64,000 nt of DNA from Streptomyces humidus (GTDB lineage Bacteria; Actinomycetota; Actinomycetes; Streptomycetales; Streptomycetaceae). The notes under the pieces were generated by a model, which was not told the DNA's origin, did no database searches, and worked only from the letters and a program-made list of their open reading frames with translations. The DNA is taken from contig NZ_BMTL01000009.1 in assembly GCF_014649655.1 (NCBI RefSeq), positions 62,001 to 126,000 on the forward strand. Reading direction: 5' to 3'. Position 1 is the stretch's first letter, and every line of letters starts with the position of its first letter. The position numbers and the translations under genes are program-made. Below are positions 55,401-62,704 of the stretch, piece after piece.

Positions 55401-57279
55401 CGACGGCGCGGTGAAGGCGGCCGGCTTCTGCCTGGACACGGCGGCCAACTCGACGACATCCGGCGCGGGCGTGGTCGCGGACGCCTGCTCCACCGACGCC
55501 ACCCAGAAGTGGCGCGTCACGTCGACCGGGACCCTGGTCAACGCGGCCAAGAGCACCCTTTGCCTGACCGACCCGAGCGCCAGCGCGACGAAGGGCACCC
55601 AGCTCACCGCCACCACCTGCGGCGGCAAGGGCCAGACCTGGACGACGGTCACGACGGGCGCGCTCCCGGCGGGCCAGACCCAGACGTTCACCTACGACGC
55701 CGAGGGCCGTACAGCGACGGTCACCACACCGTCCGGCACCACCAGCCGTACCAGCACCTACCTGTACGACGCGGACGGCGGCCTGCTGGAGCAGACCGCG
55801 TCCGTCGGGGGCGCCGACAAGACGCGTGTCCTGTACCTCTTCGGCGGCGCGGAGCAGCTCACGCTGGACGTCGCGGCGAAGACGTGCACAGCACTGCGGT
55901 ACTACGCGGGGCCGGACGGGACGCGGATCACCCGCTCCAGCTCGGGGTCGGTCACCTATCAGGTGGCGACCTCCCAGGGCACGGCGACGACGGCCGTCGA
56001 CGCCTCCACCCTCGCCGTGACCCGCCGCTTCTACGACCCGTACGGCAACGCGCGCGGTACCCAGCCGTCGGCGTGGGTGGCGGCGGACGAGAACCACGGC
56101 TACCTGGGCAAGCCGTCGGATTCGGTCACGGGACTGGACCTCCTGGGGGCCCGGAACTACGACCCGGCCCTGGGCCGCTTCCTGACCCCCGACCCGGTCT
56201 TCGAGTCCGGCGACCCCAACCAGATGGGCGGCTACAGCTACGCAGGCGACAACCCGGCGACGCAGTCCGACCCGTCGGGCCTGTGCCCCAAGGACATCTG
56301 TGACGGGTACGGGCAGAACACCGGCACGACGTCGAGCAACTCCGGCGGGGACGACACCACTACCTCAAGCGGCGACACCGGCGGCGGCAGCGGCAGCAGC
56401 GGTGCTTCACCGACTCCGTCGCCTTCGCCGGGCGCGCCGCCCACTCCGGGGCCGTACCCGCCGGCCCCGCACAACTTCGTCACCGCTGTCGTCGTCAGCC
56501 TCGTCAAGACGGCGTACGACCTGGTCAACTGTGAGTTCTGGCTCAGCGGAGGCGGCGCGGACCACGACGCTTCCTGCCAGACGGCCGGCGGTGTCGTCTC
56601 GGGCGGCGGTCTCGAAGGCGGTGGTCTCGGAGCCGCCGAGCGCGGTGTGGTGGGCGACGCGGAAGGGGCGGCGGAGGGAGTCGTCGAGGGCGACGCTGCC
56701 GCCGCGGCGGGCGCTGGTGCCAAGGCCGTCGACGAGGCCGCCTCCGACGTCGCGGACCTGGCGGCGCTCAAACGCGCCAACGCCCAAGGACAGGCCGAGA
56801 AAGCCGAAGCAACTGCAGCCAAGCCCAGCGACATCGATACCGGTGTGCCAGGCAAACCCATAAAGACCAGCACTCCCAAGAAGGTCTACAGAGGTGAGCG
56901 GGGGGCCGATCGGGGACCGGACCACATCTTCAAGCAGGGATTCGATGCCAAGGACGGCACAGCAACCCTGAAAGACTACGTGTGGTACAAGCAGTCTGCG
57001 AACGTCGTCAGCACATCAACCCGCCGCACGTCGGCTGCCGGGTTCACGGTCGACAAGCAGAAGGGGATATGGGACGGCTGGATGTACGAGATCCGGTCAC
57101 CCGAGGAGGGTATTGATGTCAATGCCACCCTCGGCAACCAATCAGTCTTCCATGGAGAGTACGAGATAGCCTACGTCAGCAGAATCGATGCAAAGTACAT
57201 CTATCGCGCTCGTCCGTATCGAGGGCTTATGCCCTCGGGTGACTGGGTCTACAATCCGAACTTTGAGGGCAAGCGATGA
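49498..57279 (+). CDS. Secreted RHS-repeat polymorphic toxin with C-terminal ADP-ribosyltransferase module
   Basis: This protein of 2593 residues has a signal peptide (RRTLTLVSALFTAMVLLVTGAVAQ) and a long RHS/YD-repeat shell (YDALGRRTAVWLPG, YDPLGQRTSQTDPNTG, YDVLGNLLQSTDARG). A bulb-type lectin domain (SVRLTMQADGNLVLSA...) and a ricin-type domain (AQQWTIGTDG, TQKWRVTSTG) are inserted in the shell. The RHS core ends with GRFLTPDPVFESGDPNQ and DPSG at 2258. After a Gly/Ser/Pro linker and hydrophobic segment, residues about 2460-2593 resemble the pertussis S1 fold: Arg2465 in VYRGE, the STS motif (2505-2507) and Glu2554-Tyr-Glu2556. It would ADP-ribosylate a target in rival cells. The module DNA is poorer in GC than the shell. 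GTG at 49498 follows a G-run. Confidence 0.88.
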   Translation: MGVRRTLTLVSALFTAMVLLVTGAVAQDGIGPYVFHGDFWKPKPLPETPAVGDHELTRPKTVRPKGYRPLTGYTAVGKSGWPKAGSHTVALKDEPSKAGSLPVWVASAGRQRSAPQVGVRLASRAQALRAGADSGLLVGLGATKSLTDKVSVVIDYSAVAKAYGGGYGSRLTLTRLPACALTTPQRAECRTATPLKAVNRATANQLTATTTADSAIAVTSGSRGSQGDYSATSLTPEGTWQTSGTGAYTYSYPVQVPAGLGDTGPSVALSYDSQSVDGETSARNSQASWIGDGWGYQPGFVQRTYRSCGSLLDSDGKKILKGSGDQCWGGGNATVSFGSHSGVLVPTATSGVPGETREFRLQGDDGTVVQELSGAANGLYDGTYFRVLTTDGTAAYFGADHSPTGPGTKGLASSNSGDDSTHAAWGVPVLHPRSSDPCHSDSDGKKSRCDKPEGWRWNLDFVVSPNGFVQRYDYSTETGYYDLGGGQAAATDDRDDTGTLTSFTRGGTLTSISYGYTLDDEQAGRTPSSQVVFASKQRCQTTSSFTDCSAGNLDDNTAPHWPDVPWDLHCDATDKTKLPDDATKVPTDVCIVSSPTFWSTTRLDTITTKVRVKDGDTDKLVPVDSYALGQVYSDAGGTVDPVTGTTVDPKDAGSLQAVMWLQSIKHTGKGTYGNGNSDITLNQVSFTGTEIDNRVDDDSPSAPPLYRPRISNIQTETGESITVEYNQTPCAGKTLDIEHADSNTNSCYPVYWTVPGASKPIADWFNKVTVHSVTAADLTIAAQYNPDASKIPAGSEAHVYTYAYSGAAWHRDDSDLTDDQYRTWDQFRGFRTVTVRTGKAPEPVTQLTTTYLQGMDGDYKADGSRRSVSVDATVGGKTVETVTDADQFAGTALQSDTYTASGGTVNASTVNGPFAFTTTAHADRTSWTAWTQEDHPGETAPDKATLPDLTARRVKSAQTHGYALLADGTWRHTRTDTAYDDRGRVQTVDAHGDVSVATQEKCSTTQYADPASSAGNTMLLAYPDRITAVSGPCGTKAGADTLLSDKKVYYDGDGSVTALGAYGMVAQPHVTGTQVATGFATDGTENWRTTSGIAYDGAGRVTDALDATGKGTHTDYLPKWSSAGGNTNPTSIVSTNQKQWKVTSTLDPLRGQPLRNVDANDRVTDITYDALGRRTAVWLPGRDKATQSADMTFAYSINPGAVPAPGGTITKPGDPTSVTTRTLREDGTYATSISIYDGMLQPRQAQTTADGDSDSGRIISDTFYDSHGWPSASYAPYSEPDHTPSATLYAANENEIPAETTTTYDGQGRATTGTLWHQAVKQWSTSTAYPGADETDSTPPAGGRATAVYTDALGQTAKSVVRNTGATVTLKGGSIIPSGTSLTSGSVRLTMQADGNLVLSALATGKTVWSSGTSGNQGAYAQFGADGNLAVYTPAGTSKWTTGLTATTGATLQVRADSTLAVVASDGTAVLWKQGTAGAVPAADATTRYTYTPAGQIDTIKDSAGNTWSYSYDPLGQRTSQTDPNTGTTSFDKYDVLGNLLQSTDARGQVLSYAYDWDNRLTATYAAPWSATPDPAKQQISRVYDTLLKGYPTSSTRYLGGANGSAYTEAVTGYNTAYQPLGSTLTIPSADGFPGAAGKDSGTVTYSLASTYTPTTGLLATTQYQADGGLPAERIGYGYTQQGALDGFGGYINAANTPSYLDGTVHDPFGRVLQTNYGPTGKELATFAQYDATTGRVTQTSSMLQTSTTALDVVNYRYDQTGQLTATDDLQNNTTHDTQCFSYDSFQRLTAAWTDTVGITGSGTAPVGAVGGCATASVQTSAAPVKTKTVGGPAPYWQTYTYDLLGDRTGTVNHDSGGNALADTTQATTYPGLDGTAAATHPDQAGATTTTNPGTGTATQTPTYTDATTGKNAGNTASRATKTTGPLTTGFTLTGGGKLCVEETGSGSKVEVNTCSSSAAAQQWTIGTDGAVKAAGFCLDTAANSTTSGAGVVADACSTDATQKWRVTSTGTLVNAAKSTLCLTDPSASATKGTQLTATTCGGKGQTWTTVTTGALPAGQTQTFTYDAEGRTATVTTPSGTTSRTSTYLYDADGGLLEQTASVGGADKTRVLYLFGGAEQLTLDVAAKTCTALRYYAGPDGTRITRSSSGSVTYQVATSQGTATTAVDASTLAVTRRFYDPYGNARGTQPSAWVAADENHGYLGKPSDSVTGLDLLGARNYDPALGRFLTPDPVFESGDPNQMGGYSYAGDNPATQSDPSGLCPKDICDGYGQNTGTTSSNSGGDDTTTSSGDTGGGSGSSGASPTPSPSPGAPPTPGPYPPAPHNFVTAVVVSLVKTAYDLVNCEFWLSGGGADHDASCQTAGGVVSGGGLEGGGLGAAERGVVGDAEGAAEGVVEGDAAAAAGAGAKAVDEAASDVADLAALKRANAQGQAEKAEATAAKPSDIDTGVPGKPIKTSTPKKVYRGERGADRGPDHIFKQGFDAKDGTATLKDYVWYKQSANVVSTSTRRTSAAGFTVDKQKGIWDGWMYEIRSPEEGIDVNATLGNQSVFHGEYEIAYVSRIDAKYIYRARPYRGLMPSGDWVYNPNFEGKR

Positions 57280-57740
57280 AAGAGTCAGTGGACCTGCCGG
57301 TGGTGGGGGCGGATGGCCACTCGGCCGTCTGGGTTTTCGAATGCGTCAGCGGAGACACCTTCAGCATCGTCACGCACGATATTGCGGGCGCCGAGCGGCG
57401 CGGCTCCGGTTCCGACTGGTTTGATGCACTGAGGAGCCTCCGGATTTCCTTGCATGCGGATGGATACCAGGTTTTGTGCGCAGGATCAATGGTGAACGCG
57501 CGCCCATCTGGCATGCTGAGCGATACGACTCAAGGTGAATTCGTCTATCTACTCGAGCCGAACCGGGAGGCAAGAAAGAAGGCCTGGATATTCGCCCCGG
57601 CTAGCCTGAGTGATGTCGGTACTGTGGTGGAGCAGGATGAATTCTATGAGCGATGGCTTGCGAATCCAGCGAAGTCCCGGGTTTTTCGCAGCCTGATGGA
57701 TCTTTTCCGGGAATATTATCACCGACTGAGGTATCGATGA
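57276..57740 (+). CDS. Probable immunity protein to the RHS ADP-ribosyltransferase toxin
   Basis: The 154-residue protein starts with an ATG overlapping the toxin stop codon (ATGA), as toxin-immunity pairs often do. It has no signal peptide, so it acts in the cytoplasm, and its base composition resembles the low-GC toxin tip rather than the shell. A central VYLLEPNREARKKAWIFAPAS and an acidic/aromatic C-terminus (VVEQDEFYERWLANPAKSR) are visible. I do not recognise a family. The immunity role rests on position and is inference. Confidence 0.65.
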   Translation: MKESVDLPVVGADGHSAVWVFECVSGDTFSIVTHDIAGAERRGSGSDWFDALRSLRISLHADGYQVLCAGSMVNARPSGMLSDTTQGEFVYLLEPNREARKKAWIFAPASLSDVGTVVEQDEFYERWLANPAKSRVFRSLMDLFREYYHRLRYR

Positions 57741-57959
57741 TTTGACCATTGTTCCCTTGGGGATCATCTGGTCAGGTACGGCAGCGTTGGCGACGGGATC
57801 TATGGCTCCTCGCCACCTCAAATGCAATGGGGTGTCTAACACGAACTGTGGCGAAGCCACCCGGCCTGGCGGCGGGACTTGCGAGGCCGCCGGAGGGGTT
57901 CGATTTCTAGGTCCCGTGAGACGGCGAAGTGGCGCCTTGGCCCAAGCGCGGAGGCGCTC

Positions 57960-58446
57960 ATGCGATTGATCGATGTGGAGATCGGCCGGTACGACTGGGC
58001 GTCGTTCGAGTGTGGCTGTACGAAGTCGGCTGTACATCTGGCCGGTGATCTACGGCGGCTGGCCAAGGCCCAGTCTGAGGAGGAAGCGCGGGCGCTGCAC
58101 ATCGAGAACCACGCCCTGATTCAGTCGATCCCGCAGCAGCCGGCGGAAGCCGTCGCCTCGGTGCTGATGGCGGCGCTCGCGGGTGAACTGTCCCCCGGGG
58201 CGAGGTTCGTGTGCCTGGATCTGCTCGGTGCGCTGGTGTTCAACGACGGCGAGCTCGGAGGAGAGGTGCCAGGAGATCGCCCGGCAGGGGTTGTGGCTGC
58301 TGTACCGGGATGTGTGGACGGGTGCCTCCCCTGGCATCGTCGCCAACGCTTACTACGTCCTGAGGGCGATCGAGACGGATGAGGAACGGCTGTATGCCTA
58401 CCGGGACTCGGGTCGGATCAAACTGCCCGACTATCTGACCGGCTGA
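57960..58446 (+). pseudogene. Frameshifted orphan immunity-like gene (paralogue of the next gene)
   Basis: From the ATG at 57960 (after GGAGG) the frame reads MRLIDVEIGRYDWASFECGC, then HIENHALIQSIPQQPAEA, and LDLLGALVFNDGE. Near 58245-58262 the similarity moves to the next frame, which continues EERCQEIARQGLWLLYRDVW...ETDEERLYAYRDSGRIKLPDYL to 58446. Read together it is a protein of about 160 residues related to the gene at 58565. One extra base (or two lost) explains the shift. No toxin lies next to it, so it may be an orphan immunity gene left from an earlier toxin cassette. Confidence 0.65.
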
Positions 58447-58564
58447 ACCTCCGGACAGGTCGCTGGGTTTCGCTCACACGGAGTTGGAGCACGGCTGGGA
58501 CGCGATTCGGTGCGAGACTGCCGGCGCGCGCTGAAGTGGGACGGGGCGATGGGGAGTGCACAAC

Positions 58565-59092
58565 ATGGGCATCAGAGCGTCGCTGATCCAGGCCGAACGG
58601 GTCGACTGGGCTTCCCTGCGGTGTGGCTGCGGCAAGACCGGCGCGCATATCCCCGAGACCTTCGCGGCCTTGGTCGAAGCGACGACGCCGCAGGAGGTGG
58701 CGGAGGCATCCCTAGAGGGCCACGTCTACATCCAGTCGCTCCTCTTCGAGGTGGCGGTTCCCGTCTCCTCGATGGTCGTGGCGGCCCTGAACGAGCCCCT
58801 CTGGGAGGATGTACGCAGCAGGCTCCTGGACGACCTCGGCGCTTGTGTCGGCGGGGAGTCCCACTGGACCGAGGTTGAGGCAGGCGCAGTTGAGATCGAG
58901 ATCGACTGCCAGATCGCGGCCCGGGAGGGCCTCTGGACGCTCTACCAGGAATACGCGACCGGCCGGGCGCTGCTTGCGAGGCTCGTCCTGGATGTGGTGG
59001 ACAACGATCGGGAACGCTTCGAGTATTTCGACGCCAATCTGAAGGGTCGGATTCAGAAGCGGGCGAAGCGTCACGGACCGACAGGCTGGTGA
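58565..59092 (+). CDS. Orphan immunity-like protein
   Basis: The protein of 175 residues shares with the preceding pseudogene the pattern DWASxxCGCxK near the N-terminus, HVYIQSLLF, a leucine-rich middle, AAREGLWTLYQEY and a C-terminal NDRERFEYFDANLKGRI. The pair looks like diverged tandem duplicates. Two cysteines in CGC may bind metal or be structural. GGGGAG lies nine bases before the ATG at 58565. Its place behind an RHS toxin/immunity pair suggests an immunity gene reservoir, which is inference. Confidence 0.6.
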   Translation: MGIRASLIQAERVDWASLRCGCGKTGAHIPETFAALVEATTPQEVAEASLEGHVYIQSLLFEVAVPVSSMVVAALNEPLWEDVRSRLLDDLGACVGGESHWTEVEAGAVEIEIDCQIAAREGLWTLYQEYATGRALLARLVLDVVDNDRERFEYFDANLKGRIQKRAKRHGPTGW

Positions 59093-59536
59093 AGCAGGTG
59101 AGCTGCTCACCAGCGTGATCATGGCGAGTGAGGAGCCTGGACCTGACGGGTGCCGTCTCGCCTGTGCGAATTCCGCAGCCTGATCTCGCATGTCGTCAAT
59201 GATGGATAACTCATCCCGGCGCAGCCGTTTCGTCAAGTGGTGGGGAGCGCATGGGGAGCCGGACGCCTTCGGACCGTGTAGACAGCAACCGCGGCTGAGC
59301 GAGTGGCATCAGAGGGAGACGATCAGCGCCAACACGGCAGTCAGGTAGTGGCCGTGGATCGCCGGGCGGTGGTGACGCACCCTTCCTCCCAGTGCCACCA
59401 TCCCTCGGCCTCGCCGTGCTCCAAGAGGTGGGTACTGGCCTGCACAAGGTCTGACTCCTTGTTGGTGAATGGTCGAGTCCCAGGCCCTGGGCCAGCGGTG
59501 GAGTCGCTGAGCCCGGGGCCATCTACGGGGTGCCGC
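59093..59536. other. Gene-free stretch between convergent units
   Basis: I see no gene. It holds one copy of the dispersed GCCGGACGCCTTxGGAC repeat at 59258-59274. Confidence 0.6.
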
Positions 59537-59755
59537 TCAGGCAGACTTGGCAGTCATGCCGCGTTCTCGGGCGAGGAGCTCGACGATCTCGTGGAGACGG
59601 AACTTCGGGTCGGGAGCCTCGGCGATCATTTCGGTGAGCAGGTTGTTGAAGTCGTCCAGTGCGGGGCTGCCGAGCCCGGCCGCGTTCATCGCGGCGTGCC
59701 CTTCCTGGAGTTGCCCGATGATGCGGGCGGCGTCGGTGTTGACGGCGGTCGTCAT
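59537..59755 (-). CDS. Unknown small protein, last gene of five-gene operon
   Basis: The 72-residue protein (MTTAVNTDAARIIGQLQEGHAAMNAAG...) is mostly helical and acidic, ending VELLARERGMTAKSA. The ATG at 59755 overlaps the stop of the upstream gene and follows GGAGGTG. I recognise no family. Confidence 0.6.
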   Translation of the reverse strand: MTTAVNTDAARIIGQLQEGHAAMNAAGLGSPALDDFNNLLTEMIAEAPDPKFRLHEIVELLARERGMTAKSA

Positions 59756-60342
59756 GCCGGCACCTCCGCCCGCTCGGATCCGGTCTCGCAGAGGACACAA
59801 GTGAGCGTGTCCCACACCTGGTCGGGGTCCCCGGTCTCCAGGATCATCCCGGCTGCCACGTCGAGGGCCTTGTCGATACGCCCGCCGTTGTTCTCCTTCT
59901 CTACGTCGATGGCGCGCAGTACGCGGACAACGTGGGGGCGGGCCGCCGCATGCGCGGCGGGCAGCCGGTCGGTGGCATCCGCCAGGTCCCAGCCAGCCGG
60001 GACCTGGTACGCGGCCGGGCTGTCGTCGTAGGTGACGACCCTGGGAGTGCTTTTGCCGCTACCCAGGTGGACGTCCAGGCGGAGCAGGGACGCTTCCCGG
60101 AACAGGGCGGTGATGCCCGGGCTCATGCCGTCGAGGATCACCTCGCGGACGGCGTACCCGTGCCGGCGCAGCGAGATGCGGGCGAGGCAGACGGCGGTGC
60201 CGGGGTTGGCGAGGTGCCTGTCGTAGACGAGGGTGGCGGTGCCGTCGGCGGGGCTGAGGTCGCGGATGACGGCGGCCTTGCCGGGGGAGGTGGTTCCGCG
60301 TCGGACCGTGAGGGTGAGGTCGAGGGGGATCGTGGCGGTCAC
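59752..60342 (-). CDS. Unknown protein, fourth gene of five-gene operon
   Basis: The 196-residue protein starts with a beta-rich part (TIPLDLTLTVRRGTTSPGKAAVIRD) and later has a helical segment with LPAAHAAARPHVVRVLRAIDVEKENNGGRIDKAL. Two cysteines lie near the end (LTCVLCETG). Its GTG start overlaps the stop of the gene before it. No family recognised; the size and overlaps suggest it functions with its small neighbours. Confidence 0.6.
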   Translation of the reverse strand: MTATIPLDLTLTVRRGTTSPGKAAVIRDLSPADGTATLVYDRHLANPGTAVCLARISLRRHGYAVREVILDGMSPGITALFREASLLRLDVHLGSGKSTPRVVTYDDSPAAYQVPAGWDLADATDRLPAAHAAARPHVVRVLRAIDVEKENNGGRIDKALDVAAGMILETGDPDQVWDTLTCVLCETGSERAEVPA

Positions 60343-60647
60343 AGTGTCACCTCGGTCTGCTTGGTGGGGATACGGGTCGTGACGAACGGCGCTGGCATGC
60401 CAGGCACCGGTACCCCGAGCGCCTGGGCGAGCAGGTACCGGGCGACGGTGTCGTGCTCCAGTTCGCTGCGCCCGGTCGGCATGGTGAGCCGCAGCTCACC
60501 CGTCTTGCGCTGGACGATGACGGCGCCGAAGAACGTCCGGTCGGTGATCGGGGAGTCGGCGAGGGTGACGCCCAACTCGTTGATGAGCACGGGTAGGGGG
60601 GTGTCCATCAGGTGGTCGGCGGACGGCTTCGTGGCGGAGATGGTCAC
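60339..60647 (-). CDS. Unknown protein, third gene of five-gene operon
   Basis: The 102-residue protein contains FFGAVIVQRKTGELRLTMPTGRSELEHDTVARYLLAQALGVP, a beta hairpin followed by a helix with a His. This order vaguely recalls the region around the metal site of ImmA/IrrE proteases, but no HExxH is present. It begins with GTG overlapping the previous stop. Confidence 0.55.
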   Translation of the reverse strand: MTISATKPSADHLMDTPLPVLINELGVTLADSPITDRTFFGAVIVQRKTGELRLTMPTGRSELEHDTVARYLLAQALGVPVPGMPAPFVTTRIPTKQTEVTL

Positions 60648-60856
60648 AGCGTCACCTCCGTGGCTTTGTCGGTGTACAGCTGGCGGAGGCGAAGGAAGAT
60701 GTCGCCCGCGAGTTCCTTGGCTTTCTCCGGGATGTACACGCCCGGGAGGGCCTTCCGCATCGCCTCGTCGACCGCCCCGGGGAGGACGGCGGCGGGCCGG
60801 TCGAGGAACGCGGTGGGGGTGGCGGCGGTGGCCTTGTCGAAGTCGGAGAAGGTCAT
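60644..60856 (-). CDS. Unknown small protein, second gene of five-gene operon
   Basis: The 70-residue protein (MTFSDFDKATAATPTAFLDRP...) contains KALPGVYIPEKAKELAGDIFLRLRQLY, a probable amphipathic helix. Its ATG overlaps the stop codon of the first gene and its stop overlaps the next start. No family recognised. Confidence 0.55.
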   Translation of the reverse strand: MTFSDFDKATAATPTAFLDRPAAVLPGAVDEAMRKALPGVYIPEKAKELAGDIFLRLRQLYTDKATEVTL

Positions 60857-61206
60857 ACCGGCATCACGCCCTGGTGGGCGAGGAGCGCGCGTACGGCCCA
60901 CAGGCGGGTGGAGGGAGCCAGTCCGGCGGCGACAACGAGGAGACGGGTGCCGTCCTTGTGCTGCAGGTAGTGCCCGTACAGGCCGTCGAATGGACCTTCC
61001 AACTCCACGACCTGGATGCCATGCGCAGCGGTGAGCATCTCGAACGCGGTGGTGGGGTCGTTGATGGCAGCCATGATGCGGGCGACGTCCTGCTCGACAC
61101 GGGCCTGCATTTCTGCGTCGAGATCGAGGGCTTCGGGCTGTTGAGGCAGAGAAGCCAGGTACTTGGCGACGCCGACGGGAGTAACGCTTGCTGCTGTTTT
61201 CGCCAT
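60853..61206 (-). CDS. Degenerate ImmA/IrrE-like protein, first gene of five-gene operon
   Basis: The 117-residue protein has AFEMLTAAHGIQVVELEGPFDGLYGHYL, DGTRLLVVAAGLAPSTR and LWAVRALLAHQG. The order (helix, short strand pairs with DGLY, LVVAAGL, then R-x-A-x3-LLAH) follows the N-terminal half of ImmA/IrrE metallopeptidases. The zinc motif HExxH is missing: AHELGH would be expected where AHQGVM stands, and the protein ends there. It may be a non-catalytic relative. AAGGAG precedes the ATG at 61206. Confidence 0.5.
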   Translation of the reverse strand: MAKTAASVTPVGVAKYLASLPQQPEALDLDAEMQARVEQDVARIMAAINDPTTAFEMLTAAHGIQVVELEGPFDGLYGHYLQHKDGTRLLVVAAGLAPSTRLWAVRALLAHQGVMPV

Positions 61207-61500
61207 GGTCTTGCTCCTTCGATGCAGGAGTTGGGTCCAGACCTCGGGACCGTTGACGTAACCACCGGCCGAGGGCGTTCTGCTTTCGGTGGTAGTCGCC
61301 CTGACGAGGGCGGAACAGGCGTCCTTCTCCGTTCGGGGGACGCTGCCCCCGAGACCGATTACCGCCTTGCTATGAAGTGCGTAGAATGCTCCTTTTTTGG
61401 GGATCTTGGACGACTGCTAGACCGGGGACGAGAACCGCGGTATCGACGTCGGCCGGTGCGGCCTCGGCGAGCTCCACCTTGAGGCTCGGGGCGCAGGCAT

Positions 61501-61830
61501 TCATCGAGACGGGGCGAGGCCGTGGGCCTTGAAGAAGCGGGTGATCTCAGCGAGGTCCGGGGCCTACCGCGACGGGGTGCGGAAGACGCGCCATGTGCCG
61601 TAGGTGCCGGCGGGTAGCTGGTCGAGGACCTTCTTCGCGGCGCGCTCGCCACGGTCAGTGCGGCGGGCCTGGTCGGCGGCGCGCTCGTACTCGCGGGCGG
61701 CGACCTCGATCTGCTCGACCGGGGGGATCTCGCCGACCTCTTCCAGGCCAGCCGGGTTCGGGGCCTCGACGATCGCGGTCTCGGCTTGGTCGGCAATGAG
61801 GGCGGCGGAGGCGACGACGGAGCGGACCAC
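61501..61830 (-). pseudogene. Frameshifted plasmid/ICE-type hypothetical gene
   Basis: The minus strand encodes VVRSVVASAALIADQAETAIVEAPN followed by IEVAAREYERAADQARRTDRGERAAKKVLDQLPAGTYGTWRVFRTPSR and a stop. In the next frame it continues PDLAEITRFFKAHGLAPSR to a stop at 61501. The joined C-terminus reads naturally, so a one-base shift broke the gene. Similar proteins, from memory, lie beside replication or transfer genes of Streptomyces integrative plasmids. The start (GTG at 61830) is uncertain. Confidence 0.5.
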
Positions 61831-62153
61831 GTCGATGATGGTGCCGACTTGCCCCGCACCGGATGAACGGTGCGGGGATGTGAGAAGAGCGTCTTCGCGT
61901 CGCAAGGTCGGTGCGCTGGACGCCCTTCTATCGCCGGGGCCAGAACTGGAGTCCCGCCCGATGGAGCCCGGCCCAGCCCGCCGCCGGGCCTTCCTGGGGC
62001 CAGAATGGGGCCGGAAGGACAGGGAAACCCCGGGAGTGATCACCAAACCCGGGCGCCCGATTGCGTGGAGCTCTTCAGTCGCGGGTTTCGATGATCGTGC
62101 CCTCGCCGACCGGCTGCCGGGCCTCTTCCTGCTTCGGGGCGCGTTTCTCAGAC
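61831..62153. other. Gene-poor stretch with a gene 3' remnant
   Basis: No full gene. On the minus strand, about 62075-62157 reads TESEKRAPKQEEARQPVGEGT followed by IIETRD and a stop, which looks like the tail of a lost gene. Confidence 0.4.
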
Positions 62154-62704
62154 TCAGTGAGTGTCGGGCTCCGGGTCCGGCAGGGGGAGTTCGTCGAGGT
62201 CGAGGGGGAAGGTGCGGCCGTCGGCCAGGGGGATGGGGAGCCTGCCTGTGCCGTATGCGCGGGTGTGGGCGGTGCTGTAGCCGCTGGAGGTGGGCTCGGT
62301 GTGCAGGACGACTTCCCGGGCGTAGGGATCCACGACGAGGTAGACGGGGATGCCGTACCGGCCGTACTTCGCGGTGCAGTCGTCGTAATCCTTGCGTGCC
62401 GAGGGCGTGGAGACGACCTCCGAGATCAACAGGACGTCCTCGAAGCTGTAGCGCTTGCCCTCCTGCGCGCGTCCTCGCGCAGGATGGCCAGGTCGGGGGC
62501 GGAGTTCTCGTCGGCAGGGAAGTCGATGTAGACGTCCGAGGTGACCTTCGCGTGACGGCCGAGGGCGAGAGAGTCGATCTGCATCGACCTGATCGTGCTG
62601 GAGTGCTCTTCGCTCTGCGGGGTCATGATGATCTTTCCGTTTGCGCCGAAGAACACCACGTATCCCGCGGGGAACTCGGTGTGCGTGATCGCGTCGACAC
62701 TCAT
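62154..62704 (-). pseudogene. Uma2-family (PD-(D/E)XK-like) protein, frameshifted
   Basis: From the ATG at 62704 (after AAGGAG) the frame reads MSVDAITHTEFPAGYVVFFG, then VYIDFPADENSAPDLAILRED. After a one-base shift near 62455-62465 it continues EGKRYSFEDVLLISEVVSTPSARKDY...YGIPVYLVVDPYAREVVLH. The APDL...EVVSPS...K...Y..GIPxYWIVD pattern is that of Uma2/DUF820 proteins, very common in Streptomyces and with a nuclease-like fold. The shift separates the two acidic halves of the site, so the product is probably inactive. Confidence 0.75.

Noticed and set aside
51478..56097. Minus-strand open frame of 1539 codons inside the RHS gene
   Set aside because: Low-complexity Gly/Arg/Val sequence opposite a clear RHS protein with YD repeats; an antisense shadow.
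57742..57969. Small gene after the immunity gene (MTIVPLGIIWSGTAALATG...)
   Set aside because: The start overlaps the stop region without a ribosome site, and the sequence loses coding character after 40 residues; possibly a scrap of an older cassette.
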